A stretch of 64,000 nucleotides of DNA from Burkholderia mayonis (lineage in GTDB: Bacteria > Pseudomonadota > Gammaproteobacteria > Burkholderiales > Burkholderiaceae). The translations under genes and the position numbers were made by a program. Of the stretch, positions 47,608-60,196 are shown one piece after another. The stretch covers positions 124,001 to 188,000 of the forward strand of contig NZ_CP013386.1 of the NCBI RefSeq assembly GCF_001523745.2. Direction: 5' to 3'. The notes beneath the pieces are model-generated. The model searched no databases, was not told the DNA's origin, and saw nothing but the letters and a program-made list of their open reading frames with translations. Position 1 is the stretch's first letter. Every line of letters starts with the position of its first letter.

Positions 47608-48672
47608 TCACCCCCGCGCCGGCGGCCAAGCGATCGCGTCCCAATCGACCCGCCGATACGCAGCCTCGACCAGTGCGATATCGCCGGCCGCGTCGCTCTT
47701 GTGGCGATTGCGCAGCGTCTCCGGCACGTCGAGCGCGATCGCCGTGCAGAACGGATAGTCGCGCACCCGCAAGTCGGGCGCGATGCTGGAAAAGCACGCG
47801 AGCGTCGGCACGTCGAACCCGGCCGCGATGTGTACGGCCGACGTGTCCGCGCACAGCGCGACGCTCGCGTGCTTGACCCAGCGAATGAACTGCGCGGTAT
47901 CGCCGGAGTGGTCGCTCACGTCGACGTAATCCGGATGATCGATCGGCTCGAAGCCGACCACGGGCAGCCGGTAGGTCCGCGCGAGCCGGTCGACGAGCGC
48001 GGCGCGCAGTGCCGGCGGAATGCTGCGCAGCGGGGTGCTTGCCTGCGGGCAGAACAGCGCGTAGCGCCGGCCGCGCCATTCGCGCGGCGGCTCGGGCAGC
48101 GCCAGCCGGGCGAGCCAATGATTGCGCTTCGCGCCGGCGGCGACCGATTCGGGCGGTACGCCGAGCGCCGCGAGGAAGAAGTCGATCATCGGCAGTGTTG
48201 CGAACGCGGGCCAGTACAGGTGATTGCCGAGATCGATGCGCGTGTTGCCGGCTGGCAGCGCGGCGGCAGGCCACGGCAGCGGGCGGATCGGCGCGATCAC
48301 GTCCGCCGCGAGCCGGTACAGCGCGTCGACGTAGGCGGGCGCATGCGCGGGCCGGTACAGCACGAAGCGCGCGTGCGGGTGACGCGTCTCGATCGCCGCG
48401 AGCGCCGTGAGGCCGATCACCGAGTCGCCGAGTGTGACGCCCATCCCGTTGATCACGTGAACGGTCGATAACGTCGCGTAATCGAGCGTGAACGGGCGGC
48501 TTGCCGCGTGCAACAGGCCGAGGCGGGCCGCCGCGCCGACGTAGCCGTGCGCGTCGGCCGCCGTGCGCTCGAGATCGTATGGCGCGACGAGCCGCCCGTC
48601 CGGCGCGAGCAGCGTGCCGGGGTAGGCGAGCGCGTCGGCGGGCGACAACGTGGCTGCGGCGTGCGTCGTCAT
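47608..48672 (-). CDS. Glycosyltransferase family 9 (heptosyltransferase-like)
   Basis: 354 residues with the GT9 pattern: HVINGMGVTLGDSVIGLTAL near the N-terminus, YALFCPQASTPLRSIPPAL in the middle, and the donor-site stretch FIRWVKHASVALCADTSAVHIAAG near 280-305. GT9 enzymes usually add heptose or related sugars to lipopolysaccharide core. The ATG at 48672 lies 29 nt after the stop of the ThDP-enzyme gene, so the two are almost certainly one transcript, an unusual pairing. No other LPS genes are near and the sugar is unknown. Confidence 0.82.
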   Translation of the reverse strand: MTTHAAATLSPADALAYPGTLLAPDGRLVAPYDLERTAADAHGYVGAAARLGLLHAASRPFTLDYATLSTVHVINGMGVTLGDSVIGLTALAAIETRHPHARFVLYRPAHAPAYVDALYRLAADVIAPIRPLPWPAAALPAGNTRIDLGNHLYWPAFATLPMIDFFLAALGVPPESVAAGAKRNHWLARLALPEPPREWRGRRYALFCPQASTPLRSIPPALRAALVDRLARTYRLPVVGFEPIDHPDYVDVSDHSGDTAQFIRWVKHASVALCADTSAVHIAAGFDVPTLACFSSIAPDLRVRDYPFCTAIALDVPETLRNRHKSDAAGDIALVEAAYRRVDWDAIAWPPARG

Positions 48673-48701
48673 CGATGCGGGGTGCGGTGCAGGACGACGC
48701 G

Positions 48702-50405
48702 TCAAGCGCGACGCGCACGCAGGCCCTGCTCACGCACCTGCTCGAGCGTCGCGGCGGGCGTGCAGGCGTCCTGCGGCACGCGGATCTCGATCAGCGCGGG
48801 CAGCCCGCTCGCGAGCGCGCGATCGAGCGCGGGCAGGAAATCTGCGGTGCGCTCGACCGTTTCGCCGTGCGCGCCGAACGCGCGCGCGTACGCGGCGAAA
48901 TCCGGGTTCGTCAGCCCCGTGCCGTGCACACGCCCAGGATAGTTGCGCTCCTGATGCATGCGGATCGTGCCGAAATGACCGTTGTTCACGACGAGTACGA
49001 CGATCGCGAGCCCATATTGGATCGCGGTCGCGAGCTCGCTGCCCGCCATCATGAAGCAGCCGTCGCCCGCGAGCGCGACGACCGTGCGCTGCGGATACAG
49101 CGACTTCGCCGCGAGCGCGGCCGGCACGCCGTAGCCCATCGCGCCGCTCGTCGGTGCGAGCTGCGAGCGGAAATGCCGGTACGCGAAATGGCGATGCAGC
49201 CACGCCGCGTAATTGCCCGCGCCGTTCGTGACGATCGCGTCGTGCGGCAGCCGTTCGCGCAATTGCAGCATCAGCTCGCCGAGCTGCACGCCGCCCGGCA
49301 TCGGGCGCGGCGTGCGCCAGTCGAGATAGGCGCGATGCGCGTCGGCGGCGCTGCCCGTCCACGCGGGCGATGCCGGCGGCTCGAGCGCGGCGAGCTGCGC
49401 GGCGATCTCGGGCATCCCCGACGCGATCGGCAGATCCGCCGCATAGACCCGCCCCAGTTCGTCCGCGCCCTGGTGCGCGTGAATGAGCACTTGCTTCGGC
49501 TTCGGAATGTCGATCAGCGTATAGCCGCCCGTCGTCGCTTCGCCGAGTCGCGGGCCGAGCGCGAACAGCAGGTCCGCATCCTGGATGCGGCGCGCGAGCG
49601 CCGGATTCACGCCGAGGCCGACGTCGCCCGCGTATTGCGGATGCTCGTTGTCGAACGTGTCCTGATAGCGGAACGCGCACGCGATCGGCAACTGCCAGCG
49701 CTCGACGAACGTGCGCAGATCCGCGCCCGCCTCGGGCGTCCAGCCGCTGCCGCCCGCGACCACGAGCGGCCGCTCGGCGCGCGCGAGCCGCTCGCGCAGC
49801 TCGTTCATCTGCGCGGCGGACGGCGCAGCGGCGATGCGCTTCGCCGCGGGCGCGACGGGTTGCGGCGCGCACGACTCGGACAGCACGTCCTCGGGCAGCG
49901 CGAGCACGACGGGGCCAGGCCGGCCCGACATCGCGACGTGAAACGCGTGGCTCAGATATTCGGGGATGCGGCGCGGATCGTCGATCTGCGCAACCCACTT
50001 CGCGAGCTGGCCGAACATCCGCCGATAGTCGATTTCCTGGAATGCCTCGCGATCGAGATGCTCGCGCGCGCATTGGCCGATGAAGAGGATCATCGGCGTC
50101 GAATCCTGGAATGCGGTGTGCACGCCGATCGATGCGTGCGTCGCGCCGGGGCCGCGCGTGACGAACGCGATGCCTGGCCGGCCGGTCAGCTTGCCGACCG
50201 CTTCCGCCATGTTCGCGGCGGCGGCTTCGTGCCGGCAGACGACGGTCTGGATGCGTTCGGTTTCGTCGGCGAGGGAATCGAGGACGGCGAGAAAGCTCTC
50301 GCCGGGCACGCAGAACACGCGCTCGACGTGATTCGCGAGCAGGGCGTCGACGAGCAGGCGTGCGCCGGTGGTGGCGCGCTGCTCGAGGTCCGGGGAAATC
50401 GACAT
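48702..50405 (-). CDS. Thiamine diphosphate enzyme, acetolactate synthase-like
   Basis: 567-residue ThDP-dependent enzyme of the AHAS/pyruvate-oxidase family. The catalytic Glu60 is in VVCRHEAAAANMAEA. The ThDP-Mg motif GDGCFMMAGSELATAIQYG ending in VVNN is near residue 450. A central domain carries SGWTPEAGADL, with no complete FAD-binding signature obvious. True biosynthetic acetolactate synthase is normally next to its small subunit (ilvH), which is absent here, so another decarboxylase or carboligase role is likely. It is upstream of the GT9 gene in the same transcript. Confidence 0.85.
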   Translation of the reverse strand: MSISPDLEQRATTGARLLVDALLANHVERVFCVPGESFLAVLDSLADETERIQTVVCRHEAAAANMAEAVGKLTGRPGIAFVTRGPGATHASIGVHTAFQDSTPMILFIGQCAREHLDREAFQEIDYRRMFGQLAKWVAQIDDPRRIPEYLSHAFHVAMSGRPGPVVLALPEDVLSESCAPQPVAPAAKRIAAAPSAAQMNELRERLARAERPLVVAGGSGWTPEAGADLRTFVERWQLPIACAFRYQDTFDNEHPQYAGDVGLGVNPALARRIQDADLLFALGPRLGEATTGGYTLIDIPKPKQVLIHAHQGADELGRVYAADLPIASGMPEIAAQLAALEPPASPAWTGSAADAHRAYLDWRTPRPMPGGVQLGELMLQLRERLPHDAIVTNGAGNYAAWLHRHFAYRHFRSQLAPTSGAMGYGVPAALAAKSLYPQRTVVALAGDGCFMMAGSELATAIQYGLAIVVLVVNNGHFGTIRMHQERNYPGRVHGTGLTNPDFAAYARAFGAHGETVERTADFLPALDRALASGLPALIEIRVPQDACTPAATLEQVREQGLRARRA

Positions 50406-50500
50406 GTAAGACGGACTCCCTTCGTGGCGGGACGTACAGCTTACGCCGGAAGGGAAGGTGGCGGAAGGCGCGCCATTACCTATGGCGCGCCCGATGGCGA

Positions 50501-51199
50501 TTACCAGCGGAACGACTGCGGGTAGTGATCCGATGCGCCGACCAATTGAGTTCCGGCCTGAGAAAAGGTGAATCCAGGCGCGTTGGTGATCGCATAGTCG
50601 AGAATGCCGCCGCCTTGTTGCGTCGCGCGGTTGCTGCTCACGACGGCGCCTTGCGGCGGTGGAACGAATCCCGCCGCATTCGGCGGCGCATTGAAGTCAC
50701 CGACGCATGCCCAGGTTCCGCCGAGCTGACTGATCTGTCCGATCTGCGCATTGTTCCACGTGCAGACATTGGCCAGCGTGACGTTGCGGGATACCGGCGG
50801 GCTGTGAATCGAATAAATCGTGATGGCGTTACGCGTTTGGGGATCGGTGACCGTGCACCACGGCATCGCGCGCGGGCTGTTCGGATTGAAGCCCGCGGCG
50901 GCGGGCATCAGGATATGGCGCTCGCTCGGGGCGATGTTGCTGAGCACGGCGAGGCCGAGCCGGTCTTGGGGCGCTTCCCAGTACACGCATTCCATGAAGT
51001 CCGCGCGGACTCTGAAGTTACCCGTGTAGCCGATGATTGCGCCGTCGTTGCCGATGATCGGCGCCCTTTCCTCCAGCAACGTCGCGAAGTTCGACCCGCA
51101 TTCCTGCAGGCACAGCACGTTTGCGCGGGTTTGTTGCAGTACCGGGTCCAAATAGACGGCATTGGTTGCGCCCAGCATGTTCCACGTAGCGATGATCAT
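50501..51199 (-). CDS. CdtB-like DNase I-fold nuclease
   Basis: 232-residue endonuclease/exonuclease/phosphatase-fold protein that most resembles CdtB, the active subunit of cytolethal distending toxin. All catalytic positions of the fold are visible: Asn7 (ATWNMLG), Glu33 (LCLQECGSN), His132 (YSIHSPP), Asp168 and Asn170 (CVGDFNAPP), Asp201 in GGGILDYAI, and Asp224-His225 in ASDHYPQSF. The start at 51199 has an excellent AAAGGAG. Begun there, it has no signal peptide. No CdtA or CdtC partner gene is adjacent. G+C in a sampled 180 bp is about 62%, lower than its neighbours, which suggests transfer. Confidence 0.8.
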   Translation of the reverse strand: MIIATWNMLGATNAVYLDPVLQQTRANVLCLQECGSNFATLLEERAPIIGNDGAIIGYTGNFRVRADFMECVYWEAPQDRLGLAVLSNIAPSERHILMPAAAGFNPNSPRAMPWCTVTDPQTRNAITIYSIHSPPVSRNVTLANVCTWNNAQIGQISQLGGTWACVGDFNAPPNAAGFVPPPQGAVVSSNRATQQGGGILDYAITNAPGFTFSQAGTQLVGASDHYPQSFRW

Positions 51200-51638
51200 T
51201 TTTTCTCCTTTGAGCGACATGGGGAGTCGGAGACGAGCACGGCTGCGGCGGCGAACGTCGGGCGACGCGGCCGCTCGGACGGTAGTCCCGCCGATCAAGA
51301 TATCGATTGGCGGGCGGGCGCGATACTGACAGGAATGGTAGGCGCGCGGCGGCGTCGACGCGCTGCGCGCTGGTCGGCATTGCGCGCTCGCGAGCTGGTG
51401 CCACGGGCGGCAGGCGGTTTTTTTGTCGTTAGGGTGTTGCTTGAGGTAGGGGAGAGATCCGAGCGCTGCTTGCGGCAAGAGCGAGATACGCCGAGTACCG
51501 GTTGTGGACGCGTAAAAATGCCGTAAGCGCGCCGCTTCGCCGCACGTGAGCCGGCCATGCGCCGCGCGAGTTGCGTGGCCGGATGGCCGCGAGCGCGGCG
51601 CGAAGAAAACCGGGAGGCGGCGTTCGGCCGCCCCCGCA
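51200..51638. other. Intergenic region between the CdtB-like and serine deaminase genes
   Basis: 439 bp. Apart from the AAAGGAG ribosome binding site at its left end I see no supported gene, repeat or terminator. It would contain the promoter of the CdtB-like gene. Confidence 0.4.
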
Positions 51639-53027
<1,389 letters not shown>

Positions 53028-53060
53028 TTCCTTTCCTGAATTGCTAGAAGTATTGGGGGA

Positions 53061-54179
53061 TCACCGCGCCGGCAGCGGCAAGCACGCGGCCAGCCACGCA
53101 GGCGGCATCGGCGAGAGTTGTTGGGCGACGCTCGTGTAGCGGCCGTCGAGGCGCGCGGCGAGGTGGAACAGCTCGGTCGCGTTCTTCGGCTCCCACATGC
53201 CCGAATAGCCGGGCAGGCCCGCCTCACGGCGCTTTGCATCGAACGGCACCGGCGAACGGACGAATTCTTCGTGCGTCTTTTCGCCGCGCGCGTACGGCAC
53301 GAGCCAGTCGAGCGCGGCAGCGAGCGTCGCGCCGTTCGACGCGCGCTCGCGCAGCCAGTTGCGGTTGAAGCGCCGCGCGGCGAGCGCCGCTGTCACGAGC
53401 GGCTGCAGATCGTAGACCGCGTAGTGCAGCGCGTCGCGTTCGAGAAAATCGTACGTGGTGCCGTCCGGCTCGACGTTGTCGGCGAGATGCTCGACGAAGA
53501 GCCGCTGCGCGGCGTTCATCATCTTGCGATCGCCGAGCGTGAATGCGGCGAGCGCGATCAGCTTGATTCGGTGGCTTTGCCAGTTGTTGCGCCACGTGCC
53601 GTTGAGCGGGCGCTTCTGCGCGTCGATCTGCTGCACGTAGCCGTTGCCGAGCGACGCGATGAACGCGGCCGTCGCGTTGCGCGTCTTCACGGGCAGCACG
53701 CTCGCCGTCATGTCGTACGCGAGGATCAGGCTTTCGAACCGCGTCTCGTCGATCGGATTGAAGCTCGGACGGTAAGTGTTCACCCACGCCGACAGGAAGC
53801 GGTCGACGAGCGCCAGATAGCGGCTCTGGTTCGTCACGCGCCACGCGAGCGCCGCGTTGCGCATCAGCTCCATGTCGTTGAGCGCCTCGGCGCTCTGGTC
53901 GTAGATGCCTTCGTGCGGCAGCGTGCCTTCGGTGTGCACGCGCGGCAACGCCTTCGGCTCGTCGTTCAGATGCACGTCGACGCTCTTGATGAGCGCCTGC
54001 ACGCCCGGCTCGGCGTGCGTCGCCTCGCTGCTCTGCAGCGCGGGCGCGGCGCAGAAATTCATCGCCGCCCGGGCGGGGCCGGCCGCCGTCAGCGCGGCGG
54101 CGGCGAGAAGCGCCGGCGCGAGCGCGCTCAAGCGCCGCCGCGTCGCCTGCGCGCGGCCCGGAAACGTCTGACGCACCAT
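53061..54179 (-). CDS. Secreted alginate-lyase-family protein
   Basis: 372 residues. It begins with a basic stretch and signal peptide (ALAPALLAAAALTAAGPARA), then a mostly helical domain of the PL5 alginate lyase type: EGIYDQSAEALNDMELMRNA, LVDRFLSAWVNTYRPSFNPI, GTWRNNWQSHRIKLIALAAF and TTYDFLERDALHYAVYDLQP. The NNWQSHR segment corresponds to the catalytic Asn/His region. The ATG at 54179 is preceded by AAAGGAG. No alginate synthesis genes are near, so it may act on another uronate polymer outside the cell or in the periplasm. Confidence 0.8.
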   Translation of the reverse strand: MVRQTFPGRAQATRRRLSALAPALLAAAALTAAGPARAAMNFCAAPALQSSEATHAEPGVQALIKSVDVHLNDEPKALPRVHTEGTLPHEGIYDQSAEALNDMELMRNAALAWRVTNQSRYLALVDRFLSAWVNTYRPSFNPIDETRFESLILAYDMTASVLPVKTRNATAAFIASLGNGYVQQIDAQKRPLNGTWRNNWQSHRIKLIALAAFTLGDRKMMNAAQRLFVEHLADNVEPDGTTYDFLERDALHYAVYDLQPLVTAALAARRFNRNWLRERASNGATLAAALDWLVPYARGEKTHEEFVRSPVPFDAKRREAGLPGYSGMWEPKNATELFHLAARLDGRYTSVAQQLSPMPPAWLAACLPLPAR

Positions 54180-54249
54180 GCAGAACTCCTTTAATGGCTG
54201 GATCGCGGTGTGAGATGTTAGCCGGACTTGCGGGCGAATGCGAACGCGC

Positions 54250-54282
54250 GCGCCGTCCGCAACGGCGTATTGCGGACGGCGC
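54250..54282 (-). terminator. Strong hairpin after gcvP
   Basis: A perfect 13-bp stem, GCGCCGTCCGCAA and TTGCGGACGGCGC, with a 7-nt loop, starting 48 bp after the gcvP stop. There is no T-run, so it may end or protect the gcvTHP message rather than being a classical terminator. Confidence 0.5.
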
Positions 54283-54330
54283 GTCGCCGATGAAAGGAAC
54301 ACGGCGCGGCGCGCAGGCCGCGCCGGCGCG

Positions 54331-57258
<2,928 letters not shown>

Positions 57259-57272
57259 AGCATTCCTGTGTC

Positions 57273-57306
57273 GACCAGAGTTGGCGCTTTAGCGCTTACT
57301 CTGGTC
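57273..57306 (-). promoter_or_regulatory. Leader hairpin immediately upstream of gcvP
   Basis: On the minus strand GACCAGAGT pairs with ACTCTGGTC around an AGCGCT-rich core. The inner 22 nt are identical to the core of the 92-bp repeat unit at 3809. Flanking stem bases differ at two pairs by compensatory changes (T-A to C-G, G-C to A-T). It lies in the same orientation to transcription and at the same distance from the start codon as the atpC leader hairpin. Confidence 0.6.
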
Positions 57307-57363
57307 CCACGCGGCGCGGCGGCCCGTGCTGCCGGCGCGCCGCGCGGTTCGTGAGTGGGTGGA

Positions 57364-57744
57364 TTAGCCGACCAGCTTCTCGTAGGCGGCTGCGTCGATC
57401 AGCTTGTCGGTCGACGCGCCTGCTTCGAGCTTGATCTTGAAAAGCCAGCTCGCATACGCGTCGCCGTTGACCTGGTCGGGCGCGTCGACAATCGCCGCGT
57501 TCACTTCGACCACTTCGCCCGACACCGGCGTGTAGATGTCGGACGCTGCCTTCACCGACTCGACGACGCCGATGGCGTCGCCCGCCTTCACGGTCTTGCC
57601 GACTTCGGGCAGTTCGAGGAAGACGATGTCGCCGAGCGTTTCCTGCGCGTGGTCGGTGATGCCGACCGTCAGCGTGCCGTCCGCTTCGGTGCGGACCCAC
57701 TCGTGTTCTTCCGTGTATTTCAGATCGGCCGGGACGTTGCTCAT
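57364..57744 (-). CDS. gcvH: Glycine cleavage H-protein
   Basis: 126-residue carrier protein. The lipoylated lysine is Lys65 in [38 protein letters not shown] at the N-terminus is standard. It shuttles the aminomethyl group between P- and T-proteins. Second gene of the operon, 81 bp after gcvT. Confidence 0.97.
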   Translation of the reverse strand: MSNVPADLKYTEEHEWVRTEADGTLTVGITDHAQETLGDIVFLELPEVGKTVKAGDAIGVVESVKAASDIYTPVSGEVVEVNAAIVDAPDQVNGDAYASWLFKIKLEAGASTDKLIDAAAYEKLVG

Positions 57745-57825
57745 CGGATGCTCCTGAGATTGAATTCGTTCAAGCGTTTAAATTGAGTCTGGTTTCGCGC
57801 GCGCGGGCGCGCCGGCTGCCGCGCG

Positions 57826-58944
<1,119 letters not shown>

Positions 58945-58960
58945 CGGGGTCTCAGGCAAG

Positions 58961-58984
58961 GCGGCCGGGCTTCGGCCCGGCCGC
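58961..58984 (-). promoter_or_regulatory. Very stable hairpin between glycine riboswitch and gcvT
   Basis: GCGGCCGGGC and GCCCGGCCGC, a perfect 10-bp stem with a 4-nt loop, ending 16 nt before the gcvT ATG. It is not followed by T residues, so it probably acts on translation initiation as part of the riboswitch output; this is inference. Confidence 0.6.
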
Positions 58985-59046
58985 GAAAACAAAACGGCAG
59001 ACTCGGCGAACCGCCGGCGCGTGAAGCCGCCTGCGATGCGTGCATG

Positions 59047-59172
59047 CCCCTCTGTCCTCGATACCTGAGAGATTGCGCGATGGATTCGATCCGGTTCGCG
59101 CGCGCCCCTTCGGTGGGCAGCCTGCCCGTGCGACGCGTTGCGTGCACGCAGCTACTGCCGCTCTCCAGAGTG
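59047..59172 (-). ncRNA. Glycine riboswitch, second aptamer
   Basis: On the minus strand the conserved blocks appear in order: CTCTGGAGAGCGG, CACCGAAGGGGCGCGCG, CGCAATCTCTCAGGTATCG, and GAGGACAGAGGGG. This is the typical layout of the gcvT glycine aptamer (RF00504). It works together with the first aptamer upstream to sense glycine and switch on gcvTHP. Confidence 0.93.
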
Positions 59173-59221
59173 CGAAAAACGGCGTCCGACGCATGTCGTC
59201 GTCAGACGGATTCTTCGACGC

Positions 59222-59313
59222 GGCCGGTCCTTTTGCCTGAGAGTTTGCGGGTGTGCCCCTTCGGCGGCGCGGCTTGCCTTTCGATCAACGAACGACGGCC
59301 GCACGCTCTCCCG
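59222..59313 (-). ncRNA. Glycine riboswitch, first aptamer
   Basis: Blocks on the minus strand: GGGAGAGCGTGCGG, CGCCGAAGGGGCACACC, CGCAAACTCTCAGGCAAAAG and GACCGG. It begins about 7 nt after the expected transcription start. With the second aptamer at 59047-59172 it forms the tandem arrangement usual for gcv operons. Confidence 0.93.
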
Positions 59314-59326
59314 ACGCGTGCGGGCG

Positions 59327-59355
59327 AATGTACGCGAGCGCGGATGGGTTGTCAA
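59327..59355 (-). promoter_or_regulatory. gcvTHP promoter
   Basis: Minus-strand -35 TTGACA (59350-59355), a 17-bp spacer, and -10 TACATT (59327-59332). The -35 matches consensus perfectly. Predicted start near 59320, just ahead of the first glycine aptamer. Confidence 0.85.
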
Positions 59356-59446
59356 TTTGGGCAAATAGCTGTCGCTTGAAGACAAGCGACGGTGGTATGC
59401 GGGGCGACGTCGGCGCGTTGTTTGCCGGTGAGCGTGTGGCGCGTTC

Positions 59447-59548
59447 GCGGTGAGCGGTGAGCGGTGAGCGGTGAGCGGTGAGCGGTGAGCGGTGAGCGGT
59501 GAGCGGTGAGCGGTGAGCGGTGAGCGGTGAGCGGTGAGCGGTGAGCGG
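59447..59548. repeat. Heptanucleotide GCGGTGA repeat, 14 copies
   Basis: Fourteen uninterrupted copies of GCGGTGA plus GCGG. It lies about 90 bp upstream of the -35 box of the gcvTHP promoter, and 115 bp downstream of the convergent lipoprotein gene end. Such perfect arrays change length readily. Confidence 0.97.
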
Positions 59549-59662
59549 GCCGGGGTTGGAACCGCGAAGTGCCGCCTCGTGAATGCGCGGCTCGGGCGAA
59601 AGTCGCCGAAGCCGCGTCCCGAAGCGTTATCGGCCGAGCGGCCCACGGGCCGCCCGGAACGC

Positions 59663-60034
59663 TCACTCGCCGATCGCGCGAGCGGCCGTATCGAGTTCCT
59701 GGTTCAGCACGCGCTGCTCGTCGGCGGACAGGCCGCCGCCGTGCTGGGCCGCCATGTCGGTCGACTCCTGGCGGATCACGTCGAGCCGGCGATGCAGCGC
59801 GGCGCCTTGCGGCGGCGGATAGTAGCCGGCGTTCACGCGCGCGTCGATGCGGTGGTTCAGGTTGTCGATACGGCCCTGGATCTGCTGCATCCGCTCGTAG
59901 CCGACCACCTGCGGACTTGGGCGGGGTGCCGGCGCGGGCGCGGGTGCCGGCGCGGGGCGCGGCGGCGTGACCACACATGCCGCGAGCGACGAGACAAGGA
60001 CGCAGCATACCGCCGCGCGGATCAACCGTTGCAT
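59663..60034 (-). CDS. Putative lipoprotein with Pro-Ala linker
   Basis: 123 residues. MQRLIRAAVCCVLVSSLAAC is a lipoprotein signal with the lipobox LAAC, so Cys20 would be lipidated. A Pro-Ala linker (PRPAPAPAPAPAPRPSP) follows and then a mostly helical, Gln- and Arg-rich domain (RMQQIQGRIDNLNHRIDARV). Probably anchored in the outer membrane with the domain in the periplasm. The family is not one I can name. The start at 60034 follows GAGAAT. Confidence 0.75.
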   Translation of the reverse strand: MQRLIRAAVCCVLVSSLAACVVTPPRPAPAPAPAPAPRPSPQVVGYERMQQIQGRIDNLNHRIDARVNAGYYPPPQGAALHRRLDVIRQESTDMAAQHGGGLSADEQRVLNQELDTAARAIGE

Positions 60035-60196
60035 TGCATTCTCCTGATTGTCGATGCCGGACAGGCAATTAGACGAACGGCTCAGACCCTCGTCGAGATG
60101 ACGTTCGTTCCCGAATCGTTTGTAACGGTTTGTTGAAGCTTGAAGATCAGGCAAGCCGCAGGCGCCCGATCGCGCCGACGGCGTGTCGCGCGCCGC

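Noticed and set aside
51201..51221. Alternative CdtB-like start seven codons upstream (MSLKGEK)
   Set aside because: The strong AAAGGAG lies between this ATG and the one at 51199, so it can only serve the downstream start.
59447..59548. CRISPR or origin-type iterons
   Set aside because: Seven-bp perfect repeats without spacers and without replication genes; a simple microsatellite fits better.
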